A DNA stretch of 50,711 nt, from the NCBI RefSeq assembly GCF_001592005.1, contig NZ_BCVZ01000025.1, positions 1 to 50,711 on the forward strand, read 5' to 3'. This DNA is from Bacillus sonorensis NBRC 101234 = KCTC 13918 (lineage in GTDB: Bacteria; Bacillota; Bacilli; Bacillales; Bacillaceae). Every line of letters begins with the position of its first letter. The first letter of the stretch is position 1. Positions 1 to 8,030 of this stretch are shown here, one piece after another. Both the position numbers and the translations under genes were made by a program. The notes under the pieces were generated by a model that did no database searches, was not told the DNA's origin, and saw only the letters and a list, made by a program, of their open reading frames with translations.

Positions 1-14
1 TTTAATCAAGTAAA

Positions 15-44
15 GAGGCTCTCCGGCCAAAAGCCGGGAGCCTC
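15..44. terminator. Inverted repeat downstream of csaA
   Basis: GC-rich hairpin with arms GAGGCTCtCCGGC and GCCGGgAGCCTC around a short A-rich loop. It lies just past the csaA stop codon. The better T-rich tail (CCCTTTTGTTT) follows it on the + strand, so it may also end a + strand gene left of the window. Confidence 0.7.
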
Positions 45-53
45 CCTTTTGTT

Positions 54-386
54 TCATCCGATCTTTGTGCCATTCGGCGCTACTTCATCAGGCGTTAGTA
101 AGATCACATCGCCTGTTTCAGGGATGCCGCCAAGAACAAGCACCTCTGATCGAAATCCTGCAATCCGCCGCGGCGGAAAATTGACGACTGCCGCTACCTG
201 CCTGCCCTCCAGGCTTTCAGGTGTATAACGCTTCGTAATTTGCGCACTCGATCTCTTCATGCCGATTTCAGCGCCAAAATCGATTTCCAGTTTGATCGCC
301 GGTACTCTCGCCTCTTTAAATATTTCAGCTTTTACAATCGTTCCGATCCGAATATCAAGCTTCAAAAAGTCTTCAATGACTGCCAT
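54..386 (-). CDS. csaA: CsaA, tRNA-binding-domain chaperone
   Basis: CsaA is a small cytoplasmic dimer of the EMAP/tRNA-binding OB-fold family. In B. subtilis it has chaperone-like activity and interacts with SecA and precursor proteins, so it is linked to protein export. The 110 residues match the family's full length. The start ([18 protein letters not shown]) is the usual beginning of the tRNA-binding domain, followed by the [12 protein letters not shown] core and ending in [13 protein letters not shown]. The ATG at 386 has an AAAGGGGTG ribosome site. The next gene upstream ends 118 bp away; no terminator is obvious between them, so co-transcription is possible. Confidence 0.95.
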   Translation of the reverse strand: MAVIEDFLKLDIRIGTIVKAEIFKEARVPAIKLEIDFGAEIGMKRSSAQITKRYTPESLEGRQVAAVVNFPPRRIAGFRSEVLVLGGIPETGDVILLTPDEVAPNGTKIG

Positions 387-503
387 GTTGTCACCCCTTT
401 GCCATAGTCAAGATCTTTCCCATGTTGAATAGATGTTGGCAAGTATAGAATATCATGCATTTCTTTTCAAAGAAACATGGCAAAAACGGTTCAAGCTGGT
501 TTA

Positions 504-1535
504 TCATTTTTTCACAAAGTCATTGATATCTTTCCGGGAAACCTCAACCATGTCAATCAATTCTTGCAGAAACGAATCAAACGGGAAACCGCCTGTTCCG
601 TATTTGACATCTGGATCTTGCTTTCTAATATATCTGTTTACGATTCCTTGATGTGTCAGACGGTATTCAATAATAGATTGATAGATTTCATCCAATAACG
701 ATAGTTCTTCTATATCGTTTGTCTTCAAATAGGAATCTTTAAGTGAGGGCGTGGACATGGCTTGGGCGATGTTCACTTTATGTTTCGGCTCAAAATAAGG
801 GAATAAGGTCTGGATCATCTGAAGGTGCGATTCGCTCGCTGTCCCTGTCACGATATCGATGATAATCAGATTGGCCAGATGAACCGCGCTTGGCGCGCTG
901 TATTCCCGCCCGCCGATCTGAATCGGGAAAAAATAGCGCCGAAAACAATGAAAAAAGAAAGCCGGGTCTACTGTTTGATGAACGGTCCGACTCTCATGTT
1001 TTAACATACGGACACAGGATGCGGCTTCTTCCAGAAAATTAATGCGGTTCTCATGAAAAGGGTTCTTTTTTAAAAGAAGCAGTTTTTCCGCTGCCGGCCG
1101 GATCGCTTCATCTGATTTTTGGAGCTGCCGGATGAAGTTGACTTCGCTTTCATCTCCTGTAAAGGTCCGCAGCGCTTCTTTAGGATTGTAATTCACGTAG
1201 GAGGAATATGTATCTCTTGGCGCCATTCCGACAGAAGCAGCGAGCATCTTCAATCGGCTGATGATATCCCGGGAGGCAGATGACTGACCCAATTCAGAAG
1301 CGACGAGAAAAATACCCAAATCACCTATCGCCCGGATTCTTACTGCAAACGGCTGACCGTACACGATGTCCAGCACTTCGTCAAAAGATGGCATCAAGTG
1401 AAGTAACGCACTGACTCCTTCTGCATATTCCTCCTTCTGTTGATATCCGGGAAGTTCATGGACCACAAAGCGGCTGAATTCGCCGAATGGATACAACGCC
1501 TTTTCACAAGATCCGGTCATTTCCGATGAAGCCAT
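504..1535 (-). CDS. Possible PrnB-like (DUF1864, IDO-superfamily) heme enzyme
   Basis: The 343-residue cytoplasmic protein has no signal peptide. A central stretch (FFFHCFRRYFFPIQIGGREY, about residue 200, then SAPSAVHLANLIIIDIVTG) resembles the conserved core of DUF1864 proteins, the group of PrnB (pyrrolnitrin synthesis) in the indoleamine 2,3-dioxygenase superfamily. The family call is from memory of the motif and stays tentative. The substrate is unknown; no other pyrrolnitrin-type genes are nearby. The frame is open from a GTG at 1544, but the GAAGGAG ribosome site abuts that codon and sits 8 nt before the ATG at 1535, so MASSEMTG is the better start. Confidence 0.6.
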   Translation of the reverse strand: MASSEMTGSCEKALYPFGEFSRFVVHELPGYQQKEEYAEGVSALLHLMPSFDEVLDIVYGQPFAVRIRAIGDLGIFLVASELGQSSASRDIISRLKMLAASVGMAPRDTYSSYVNYNPKEALRTFTGDESEVNFIRQLQKSDEAIRPAAEKLLLLKKNPFHENRINFLEEAASCVRMLKHESRTVHQTVDPAFFFHCFRRYFFPIQIGGREYSAPSAVHLANLIIIDIVTGTASESHLQMIQTLFPYFEPKHKVNIAQAMSTPSLKDSYLKTNDIEELSLLDEIYQSIIEYRLTHQGIVNRYIRKQDPDVKYGTGGFPFDSFLQELIDMVEVSRKDINDFVKK

Positions 1536-1818
1536 AAAAATCACTCCTTCTTTTATAAAAGCATGGATTTTAAAGCTGAATACCTCAGTGTTGGGCTCTG
1601 ATTAAAATAAGCCAAAGAAGAAATCGAGGAGTCATTTTTTATGCATCATCGCTGTTAACAGAGTCCAAACAAAAAACCAAACTCAAATCTATCAGCCAAG
1701 ATTTGAAAAAACACCTGCTAACAAAAGAAACTCATGCGCCTTCCCTGGATTTCCGCATATGTGAAATCCATTACATAACATTATTTCCATAAAATAAATA
1801 TAAACTCCTAATCTATTT

Positions 1819-2010
1819 TTGTCAACTATATCCATATATAGCGGACAATTGTACAAAACGCCGCACTCCGGCAATCTTTTCTTTCAACAGATCCTCATGC
1901 AGGACCTGATGGATGATAATGAACCGGCCCCTTTTATCTGTCATGAGGACAACCAACTTTACGGATTCAGCCTCAGATTCATAGATTATCAGAAAGAAAA
2001 ATCAATGTGA
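1819..2010 (+). CDS. Possible small protein upstream of aprX, unrecognised
   Basis: A 63-codon frame starts at TTG 1819, ends at TGA 2010 and contains the aprX ribosome site at its 3' end. Codon choice looks coding (mixed, few rare runs), and the product would be a hydrophilic acidic peptide ending in LRFIDYQKEKSM. No ribosome site precedes the TTG, and the region before it is AT-rich. It could be the tail of a decayed gene or a small gene translationally coupled to aprX. I do not recognise the sequence. Confidence 0.3.
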   Translation: MSTISIYSGQLYKTPHSGNLFFQQILMQDLMDDNEPAPFICHEDNQLYGFSLRFIDYQKEKSM

Positions 2011-2021
2011 GGTGGATGCTG

Positions 2022-3347
2022 ATGTTTGGTTCCTACATGGTTCAAATGGTTCGCGCCAATGCCCATAAATTAGACCGGCCGCTAAGGGAAAAAGTATTAA
2101 GGCTCTACAAACCTTTTAAATGGACGCCGTGTTTTTTGCACGGACTGTTTGAAAAAATGCTCATGAAACGCAAAAAGATGTCAGTGATTATTGAGTTTGA
2201 AGGAGATTGTCATAGAGGCTATCAGTCTGTTCACGAGATGATCGATCAAAAAAGACGAAATAAAATGAAGAATCATTTTCCGAAAATCAATTGCTGCAGC
2301 GCTGAAGTCACGCCAACGGTTTTACAATCTCTTCTTTCGGAGTGCGGGGACATTCGAAAAATATATTTAAATCGGAAGGTGACAGCTCTTCTTGATGTCG
2401 CTGTCGAATCAAGCAATGCCAAAGAAGTCGTCAGAAACAATCAAACGCTGACGGGAAGAGGTGTCACAGTAGCCGTCGTGGATACCGGCATTTATCCGCA
2501 TTCAGATCTTGAAGGAAGAATCAGGGCCTTTACCGATTTTGTGAATCAGAGAACAGAGCCATATGATGACAATGGACACGGAACCCATTGCGCGGGCGAT
2601 GTGGCAGGCAACGGTGCCGCTTCTTCCGGAAAATACCGCGGACCGGCGCCTGAAGCAGAGCTCATCGGTGTAAAAGTATTGGATAAAATGGGGTCCGGAA
2701 CATTGGAAACCGTCATTCAAGGGATCGACTGGTGCATTCAATTTAATGAAGAACATCCAGATCGTCCAATCGATATTATTTCAATGTCGCTCGGTTCAGA
2801 GGCGCTCTCATATGAAAATGAACAAGAGGACCCTGTCGTCAAAGCTGTTAATGCCGCATGGGATGCAGGGATTGTCGTCTGTGTTGCAGCCGGGAATTCC
2901 GGACCTGATGCGAAAACGATAGCAAGCCCTGGTGTCAGCGGAAAAGTCATTACGGTCGGCGCTTTGGATGACCGTGACACGGTCAACAGGGACGATGATG
3001 ATGTGGCATCCTATTCCAGCAGAGGGCCGACGATATACGGCAAGGTAAAACCCGACCTTTTAGCGCCGGGCACCGATATCGTTTCGCTCCGATCACCGGG
3101 TTCTTTTTTGGATAAGCTGCAAAAATCGAGCCGTGTCGGCACAGATTATATGACAATGTCCGGAACATCAATGGCAACCCCGATTTGCGCCGGAATTGCC
3201 GCGCTGATTCTCGAACACGTCCCCGACGCTTCTCCTGATGAAGTCAAAAGACTTTTGATGGAAGGAGCCGATTTGTGGAAGGATAAAGACGCAAACATCT
3301 ACGGCGCCGGCTATATCAATGCGGAAAATTCCATCCCCTCCGCCTGA
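2022..3347 (+). CDS. aprX: AprX, intracellular alkaline subtilisin-like serine protease
   Basis: AprX is a cytoplasmic S8 protease of B. subtilis made in late stationary phase. The protein has no signal peptide. After an N-terminal region of about 140 residues (MFGSYMVQMVRANAHKLD) comes the catalytic domain with Asp154 in VAVVDTGIYPH, His186 in NGHGTHCAGD, oxyanion Asn292 in AAGNSGPD and Ser383 in MSGTSMATP. The 441 residues compare with 442 in B. subtilis. The frame is open from GTG 2007, but the GAGGTGG site lies 6 nt before ATG 2022, which also matches the known AprX start. A hairpin terminator follows at 3362. Confidence 0.96.
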   Translation: MFGSYMVQMVRANAHKLDRPLREKVLRLYKPFKWTPCFLHGLFEKMLMKRKKMSVIIEFEGDCHRGYQSVHEMIDQKRRNKMKNHFPKINCCSAEVTPTVLQSLLSECGDIRKIYLNRKVTALLDVAVESSNAKEVVRNNQTLTGRGVTVAVVDTGIYPHSDLEGRIRAFTDFVNQRTEPYDDNGHGTHCAGDVAGNGAASSGKYRGPAPEAELIGVKVLDKMGSGTLETVIQGIDWCIQFNEEHPDRPIDIISMSLGSEALSYENEQEDPVVKAVNAAWDAGIVVCVAAGNSGPDAKTIASPGVSGKVITVGALDDRDTVNRDDDDVASYSSRGPTIYGKVKPDLLAPGTDIVSLRSPGSFLDKLQKSSRVGTDYMTMSGTSMATPICAGIAALILEHVPDASPDEVKRLLMEGADLWKDKDANIYGAGYINAENSIPSA

Positions 3348-3361
3348 CAAAGCATGACCGA

Positions 3362-3392
3362 TTCGCCCGTTTTACATGAGGAAACGGGCGAA
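3362..3392 (+). terminator. aprX terminator
   Basis: Perfect 11-bp stem TTCGCCCGTTT / AAACGGGCGAA with a 9-nt loop, 14 bp after the aprX stop. The tail (cactttatt) is only moderately T-rich. It also lies just downstream of the convergent membrane-protein gene, so it may serve both strands. Confidence 0.75.
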
Positions 3393-3411
3393 CACTTTAT
3401 TGGGGAAAATT

Positions 3412-3822
3412 TCAGAATACTCCCCGCTCATCCTTCCTCACAAGAAGGAGCGGGATTATTAAATACATCGCATACGCACATACCATCCAAATGGTAAAAG
3501 CAATCACCTGACCTTGAGAAAGCTCCGGAAAGATCAGCGAATGGTTCCAGACTGAAAAAGTGTCCATAAATAAACCGACTGCCGACCCCCATATCCCGAG
3601 CTTGATTACCGCATAGCGTGATTGATCAAGCTTTTGATAAAAAAACAATACCGCGTACAGGAGGACAAAAGTTCCCGCTTCAAGAAGCAAAAAACGAACC
3701 AAAAAGCTGTGTTGGCCGGGATCAACGAGAACCAAATCTCCAAACCATACAAAAAACATCGTGGCACCCAACCAGACAAGGAATGAAAACAGAAGCGCCA
3801 GACCTAATTTTTGCGTAAACAT
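3412..3822 (-). CDS. Four-helix membrane protein, DUF5367-like
   Basis: The 136-residue protein has four hydrophobic segments (about residues 6-28, 42-62, 72-90 and 105-127) with short loops and a charged C-terminus (RKDERGVF). The layout and sequence resemble the DUF5367 family of small Firmicute membrane proteins, a tentative assignment with no known function. The gene begins 11 bp after the end of the upstream TetR gene, so the two form an operon and this protein is the probable regulated target. Confidence 0.6.
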   Translation of the reverse strand: MFTQKLGLALLFSFLVWLGATMFFVWFGDLVLVDPGQHSFLVRFLLLEAGTFVLLYAVLFFYQKLDQSRYAVIKLGIWGSAVGLFMDTFSVWNHSLIFPELSQGQVIAFTIWMVCAYAMYLIIPLLLVRKDERGVF

Positions 3823-3833
3823 TTTTGCCCTCC

Positions 3834-4442
3834 CTATTCCTTTGATCCAGATTGATCAGCAACTTGCGCTTTTTCAGTCAGATGCTGCAAAACCAGCTCC
3901 AATTCCCGGTATACCTCTTCAGAAGAAAAGCCGGGTGAAATAACAGACTGCAGTGCAAGGCCGTCAATCAATGCGTTTAAAAGAATTCCCCACGTCTTTA
4001 AAGAAACCCCTTCAACCGGAGAACGCTCCCATAGCGCAGACAGCTGTTCTGTCAAAAACATATTTTCGTCCTCTATCAGCTTGCTCAATTGGCTGCTGAT
4101 CATGTCATTGCGAAATCCGGAAACAACCGACTCCAAAAACAACCGATGATAATATGAATCTTCCTTTGTTCTTGACTGGGCAGACATCAAGCCTTCCTTT
4201 ATTTTTTCAGCTGCCGGCTTCTGTCCGCTCTTTAAATTCTCCCAAGATATATAGCAAACATCCTGCACGACTTCGAAAACAAGCTGCTCTTTCGTGCGGA
4301 AGTGATAATATACGGTCCCCTGCGTTACATTTGCTTTTTCGGCGACCGCTTTCAGCGTCAGATTTTCCAAGCCCTGATCCATGATGCACCTCTTGGCAGC
4401 TTCAATCAGCATGTTCTTCGATGTGACATTTGGTCTTGCCAT
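3834..4442 (-). CDS. TetR/AcrR-family repressor
   Basis: This 202-residue regulator has a typical TetR N-terminal helix-turn-helix at residues 8-55 (AAKRCIMDQG, VAEKANVTQGTVYYHFRTKEQLV). The C-terminal half is a helical ligand and dimer domain ending in QVADQSGSKE. It is the first gene of a two-gene unit with the DUF5367-like membrane protein. The ribosome site GAGGTGAG precedes ATG 4442, and a perfect dyad at 4454-4473 sits directly upstream, which points to autorepression. The ligand is unknown. Confidence 0.9.
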   Translation of the reverse strand: MARPNVTSKNMLIEAAKRCIMDQGLENLTLKAVAEKANVTQGTVYYHFRTKEQLVFEVVQDVCYISWENLKSGQKPAAEKIKEGLMSAQSRTKEDSYYHRLFLESVVSGFRNDMISSQLSKLIEDENMFLTEQLSALWERSPVEGVSLKTWGILLNALIDGLALQSVISPGFSSEEVYRELELVLQHLTEKAQVADQSGSKE

Positions 4443-4453
4443 TCTCTCACCTC

Positions 4454-4473
4454 TTAGTTATCCAAATAACTAA
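4454..4473. promoter_or_regulatory. Probable TetR operator
   Basis: Perfect inverted repeat TTAGTTAT-CCAA-ATAACTAA just upstream of the ribosome site of the TetR gene. Position and symmetry fit the operator of that repressor. The promoter it overlaps was not resolved. Confidence 0.65.
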
Positions 4474-4573
4474 CTATCTGCGAAAACTTTAATATGGAAA
4501 AAAGGATTTGTCAATCTTTAATTAGTTGACATAATATTTTTATGGTTTTCCAAAATCAGCAAGGCTTTTGTAT

Positions 4574-4621
4574 TGCCATCAAGCGGCGCCCAGACTCCGC
4601 AGGAGTCCGCGGCGCAAGGCA
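4574..4621. repeat. GC-rich imperfect inverted repeat between genes
   Basis: Inner stem GACTCC-GCA-GGAGTC (4593-4607) is flanked by partly complementary GC-rich arms (GCGGCGCC and GCGGCGC) and an outer TGCC/GGCA pair. There is no T-tract on either strand. It directly follows the DinB-family stop codon. It could be a terminator-like structure or a remnant of a small dispersed Bacillus repeat. Confidence 0.4.
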
Positions 4622-5107
4622 TTAGTTCACCCCTTTTGCGGGGTCCCAGTTTTTCTGCTGCTTTCTCATATGGACAATCTGCCCCAAATGATAGACATTA
4701 TGAAGAATAAGACAGGATAAAATGTCAGCCCATGTGGAATCCGGTTCATGTTCGGCTGGCTGTGTCAGCTTCGATTCTTCGCATGAGGCCATCTCATGTA
4801 TCCATTCGGAATAAATACGGTCCAGATCCTTTCTGCTTTCTTCCCACCCGAGTCCGCTTTTGTTCACAAACGTGTCATCGATTGTGTAATCGAACACCGG
4901 GACGGGGATTCCTTTAAACCGTTTTAAATATCGCTCATTATAAAAAATTAAATGGTTGGTGATTTCGAAAATCGAATTTTCCGTACCTTCTCCTTTTTGT
5001 TTTGCCTGGTTTTCGGTCAGACCCTCGGCAGCCGTTTGAAAGCAGACAAACCAAGTTGTTTCGTTATAGCATGCCTTCAATTGATTGAGAAATACGTTCT
5101 TCAGCAT
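4622..5107 (-). CDS. DinB/YfiT-superfamily protein
   Basis: The 161-residue four-helix-bundle protein carries the three histidines that define the DinB metal site: one in EITNHLIFYNERYLKRF (about residue 52) and two in LHNVYHLGQIVHMRKQ (about residues 136-145). Members act as metal-dependent thiol transferases or are uncharacterised. Length is normal for the family. The ATG at 5107 has a GGAGGGTTG site. It is monocistronic, between the 4454 operator region and a terminator for the next unit. Confidence 0.85.
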   Translation of the reverse strand: MLKNVFLNQLKACYNETTWFVCFQTAAEGLTENQAKQKGEGTENSIFEITNHLIFYNERYLKRFKGIPVPVFDYTIDDTFVNKSGLGWEESRKDLDRIYSEWIHEMASCEESKLTQPAEHEPDSTWADILSCLILHNVYHLGQIVHMRKQQKNWDPAKGVN

Positions 5108-5250
5108 AACAACCCTCCTGCCGTTTTCAGTCTTCAGTCTGCCGGTGCCGGCGAGAAGACTGCTCTTCGTTTTTTATTTCGCTGTTTGTCATGCGTAATC
5201 CTTTTTACAAAATTGTTAACTCCTCAATTTCCGAAAGAAAAGCGCTGGGC

Positions 5251-5278
5251 AAAAAAAATCCTTGGCATTGAGCCAAGG
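5251..5278 (-). terminator. Terminator of the yobT-yobS unit
   Basis: On the - strand, stem CCTTGGC / GCCAAGG with a 5-nt loop is followed by ATTTTTTTT. It lies 125 bp past the yobS stop codon. Confidence 0.8.
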
Positions 5279-5402
5279 CAGGAAAGTGGCTGGTTAAGCC
5301 TTATCACCCTTTGACTCAAAAACTTATGAGCCATAATTCAATGATACTAAACTTTCAGGAAAAAGTAAACAATTATGAATATTCAAAAATCATTCTTCTA
5401 TT

Positions 5403-5990
5403 TTAGATGTCTTTCCGCCTATGTTTCCGGCAGGTGTCAAGTCCTGCTAAAAATGCACAAATCGCCATTTCCAGGCTGTCTTCAATATCATATGGAAGAC
5501 CGAACGCCCGGTTCTGCATAAGTGCGGCAAAACCGTGCATGATGCTTCTCAATCCTCTGACCGCATGAATCGCTGAAACGCTGTCTAAATCGTAAGGTTT
5601 TAGCACTGAAAGAGCCAGATTGACGATCTGTCCGCCGGCTTCCTCTATCCGTTTGTCTTCACCCGCCGGTTTTAACAAAGTCGCTGCATAGAGGCCCGGC
5701 CGTTTTTTGGCGAAATCGATATACGCTCGCGCCATATTGCAGACAGCTTCATCTTTTTGAGCGCCTTGAATCGATATCGCCATTTCTTCATAAAGGCTTG
5801 TCAATCCCCAAACCGCAAGCTCTGTGCGAATGCCGCCAAGTCCTTCAATATGGTTGTATAAAGACGGCGGGCGAACATTCAACTTTTTGGAAATGGATGC
5901 CAACGTCAACCCGTGAACACCTTCTTGATCTGCCAGCTCTGCCGCAGCTTCCAATATCGTCTGCATATTCAGTCCTATTCTTGGAGACAT
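5403..5990 (-). CDS. yobS: YobS-like TetR-family repressor
   Basis: The 195-residue TetR protein has an N-terminal helix-turn-helix (ILEAAAELADQEGVHGLTLA, then SISKKLNVRPPSLYNHIEGL, residues 10-55). Its C-terminal domain (RGLRSIMHGFAALM) resembles the WHG-type TetR ligand domain. It follows yobT by 6 bp on the same strand, as in B. subtilis, where yobS and yobT are neighbours. Two identical-armed operators upstream of yobT are the obvious targets, giving a self-repressed yobT-yobS operon. The inducer is unknown; control of a hydrolase suggests a small-molecule substrate. Confidence 0.85.
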   Translation of the reverse strand: MSPRIGLNMQTILEAAAELADQEGVHGLTLASISKKLNVRPPSLYNHIEGLGGIRTELAVWGLTSLYEEMAISIQGAQKDEAVCNMARAYIDFAKKRPGLYAATLLKPAGEDKRIEEAGGQIVNLALSVLKPYDLDSVSAIHAVRGLRSIMHGFAALMQNRAFGLPYDIEDSLEMAICAFLAGLDTCRKHRRKDI

Positions 5991-5996
5991 GATTCT

Positions 5997-6713
5997 TCAC
6001 CCTTTCCTGTTCAATAAAGACTCAGCTTCGCTTATCGCTTTTTTCATGCCTTCTTCTGGACCGCTTACGATGCTTCCGTGGCCTGTGGCAAGCACTTTCG
6101 GTTTGACGTCTAATAATTTTCGCGCGCTTTGTAAAGCTTCTTCCTTATTCCAGGTGGCAAAAGCGGGAAATGGGAACGAGAGCTTCAAGCGCCCGGATAC
6201 CGTTATTCCGCTTCTTGTGTGAAAGGCATCCCCCGCAACCAGAACCCCGTGCCGTTCATCAAAAAATGACAGACTTCCAGGTGTGTGCCCCGGTGTAGAA
6301 ATCGTCAGCAGCGATCCGATGCGGTCGCCGTCGTGCAAAAACCCATCCGGTGTTGTCATGATGTTTTTTGGGATATCTCCCTTAATAGGTGTCTGCGCTT
6401 CATGTTCAAGGAGTGATTTATCTCCGTGCAACAAGCGTGAATCCCGTTCAGAAATAAAAACCTTGACGCCGGGGAGCGTCTGTTTTAGGGCATCAAGCGA
6501 TCCGACATGATCACCGTGGGCGTGTGTCAGTACAATTCGTTTAATCGGTTTTCGAAGACCGGCGGCGGTCTCCAAAATTCCTTTTTTGCTGATTGGAAGC
6601 CCGGCATCGATGAGTGTAAGACCATCCTCCTCTTCAACCAAATAGCAATTAACCGGAAATAAAAGTGGAAAACATGTCAGCTGATAGATCGTTTCATATT
6701 GGGTCAGTCTCAA
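5997..6713 (-). CDS. yobT: YobT-like metallo-beta-lactamase-fold hydrolase
   Basis: The 238-residue MBL-fold enzyme has an intact zinc motif HAHGDHVG (residues 64-71), then the later metal ligands STPGHTPGS, VAGDAFH and ATGHG. It is cytoplasmic; the substrate is not established for YobT. The frame opens at GTG 6722, but the AAAGAGGTGG ribosome site overlaps that codon and fits TTG 6713, giving MRLTQYETIYQLTCF. It is the first gene of a pair with yobS and sits right behind twin TetR operators, so expression is probably inducible. Confidence 0.88.
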   Translation of the reverse strand: MRLTQYETIYQLTCFPLLFPVNCYLVEEEDGLTLIDAGLPISKKGILETAAGLRKPIKRIVLTHAHGDHVGSLDALKQTLPGVKVFISERDSRLLHGDKSLLEHEAQTPIKGDIPKNIMTTPDGFLHDGDRIGSLLTISTPGHTPGSLSFFDERHGVLVAGDAFHTRSGITVSGRLKLSFPFPAFATWNKEEALQSARKLLDVKPKVLATGHGSIVSGPEEGMKKAISEAESLLNRKG

Positions 6714-6739
6714 AAACGCCACCTCTTTATAGGAAATAA

Positions 6740-6760
6740 AAAACTAATGATGTTAGTTTT
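6740..6760. promoter_or_regulatory. TetR operator 1 upstream of yobT
   Basis: 21-bp dyad with arms AAAACTAA and TTAGTTTT around TGATG, close upstream of the yobT ribosome site. Confidence 0.75.
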
Positions 6761-6766
6761 CATTAT

Positions 6767-6787
6767 AAAACTAACACCATTAGTTTT
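6767..6787. promoter_or_regulatory. TetR operator 2 upstream of yobT
   Basis: Second 21-bp dyad with the same arms AAAACTAA and TTAGTTTT around CACCA. It is 27 bp centre to centre from operator 1, so two dimers would bind offset by about 2.6 helical turns. Confidence 0.75.
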
Positions 6788-6792
6788 TCAAG

Positions 6793-7257
6793 TCATTTAT
6801 TTTCGTGTTTGACAGCTACGTATACCGTGACTTGGGCGTCCTCAGAATTGGCCGCCGTTTCACCGTAAACCTCAAAATCACCGGTGTATGTGCGTAACGC
6901 TTTCTGATCCCATGACCAAATGTCCTGCCATGTTTCAAAAACAACCTCTTCCAGTCTTCCCCGTCGCGAAGTGAAAACAGCATATAAGGAAGAAGGAAGT
7001 GTGATCACATCCTCACCATGTTCGCAAGCGTCAAAAAACGTTCCGATGGAATACGTATATGTTCCAGATTCATCTGTTTCATATTGAGAGTAAAGGGCGA
7101 TAATGTCAGATGTTGCTGTTTTGATGCTTTGCTTCCGAAATAATTCCCACATGGCGGAAATTCTGCCCTTTCCTGCTGCTTCATCCGCATTGCTCGTCAC
7201 TGTCGATATTCCGGAGAACCGCTTTTTATCCAAATGTTCAACATGAGAAAAGCTCAT
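6793..7257 (-). CDS. yobU: YobU-like GyrI/effector-binding-domain protein
   Basis: The 154-residue protein consists of one effector-binding (GyrI-like, SOUL/BmrR-type) domain without a DNA-binding part. Family features include VEHLDKKRFSGIS near the start, MWELFRKQ, and a C-terminal TGDFEVYG ... VTVYVAVK. Such proteins bind small molecules and often accompany WYL or MerR regulators; in B. subtilis yobU stands next to yobV. Its ATG overlaps the stop of the zinc-ribbon gene by 4 nt (ATGA), so translation is coupled. Confidence 0.82.
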   Translation of the reverse strand: MSFSHVEHLDKKRFSGISTVTSNADEAAGKGRISAMWELFRKQSIKTATSDIIALYSQYETDESGTYTYSIGTFFDACEHGEDVITLPSSLYAVFTSRRGRLEEVVFETWQDIWSWDQKALRTYTGDFEVYGETAANSEDAQVTVYVAVKHENK

Positions 7258-7538
7258 TCCGCCCCTCCTCCAGTTTTTTCAGCTGGGGATTTCCAGCGTT
7301 TTAAGTACGGCAACGTGCTTTTCAGCAGCACTCTTGCTTCCTCCTCTGTCCTGCCTTCATCTTTCATATGCGGCACACAGCTGTCGATCATATCTTCAAG
7401 GGAGGCATCGGGCTGTGTAAACACGCCATTCACATAGCAGTACTTACAATAATCGGGACTTTTGGCGCCATCTTTTTCTGTTCCGGCAAGGCCGTCAGCC
7501 ATTGGCATCGAGCAGCTTTGGCAAAATTGTATTTTCAT
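7254..7538 (-). CDS. Small zinc-ribbon protein coupled to yobU
   Basis: The 94-residue protein starts with a treble-clef or ribbon metal site, CQSCSMPM (residues 6-13) and CKYCYVNG (31-38), giving four cysteines in two CxxC pairs. This is the putative zinc-ribbon family often found beside GyrI-like or DinB genes. The rest is helical (ASLEDMIDSCVPHM, EEARVLLKSTLPYLKRW). The ATG at 7538 has an AGGAGG site 7 nt upstream. It precedes yobU in one transcript. The role may be ligand sensing or a complex with YobU (inference). Confidence 0.8.
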   Translation of the reverse strand: MKIQFCQSCSMPMADGLAGTEKDGAKSPDYCKYCYVNGVFTQPDASLEDMIDSCVPHMKDEGRTEEEARVLLKSTLPYLKRWKSPAEKTGGGAE

Positions 7539-8030
7539 TGTTCATTCCTCCTTTATGTTAATATTACAAAAACGAACCTGACAGCATTGTGTCAGGTTTC
7601 ATCCTTTAAATAATCGTTGTTAAAAAGGGTGCATTTTCGGATGGAAAAGGCGGGACTTCCGAGGCGGATTCAGAGATTGCGGTTAGAGGGAGAGCAAAAG
7701 TTTACAGGACAGAAGACGGAGCCATGCTAAAAAAATGCCTCCGGCAGCCGATGGCACGTATATTTATAATGCCCGACCGGAAGGATGGAGAATTTGCAAG
7801 TCTTGGCCCCGATCAACCCAAGCACATATACCACAAGGGTCTAATTCATTCATCAGAACGGGGACGTGCCGCCTTTAAAGGCGGCAGTGTTTATTGAGCA
7901 TATGACTAAAAAATAATCAAGAATGTCAATCCGCCAACATCTGCAGCGGGTTTTTTAAAATTCCCGCCGGAGAAACCCGGTCTCCTCCCTGGACCAAATC
8001 TTCCCCTACCCACACATATTTCCGGACAGT
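7539..8030. other. 492-bp gap with an unexplained open frame
   Basis: No recognised gene. On the + strand a frame stays open from about 7607 to TGA 7897; its first ATG is at 7724, giving 57 codons that begin MLKKCLRQPMARIF. No ribosome site precedes that ATG. The 18-bp palindrome GCCGCC-TTTAAA-GGCGGC (7868-7885) lies near its end. It may be a gene remnant. Confidence 0.35.
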
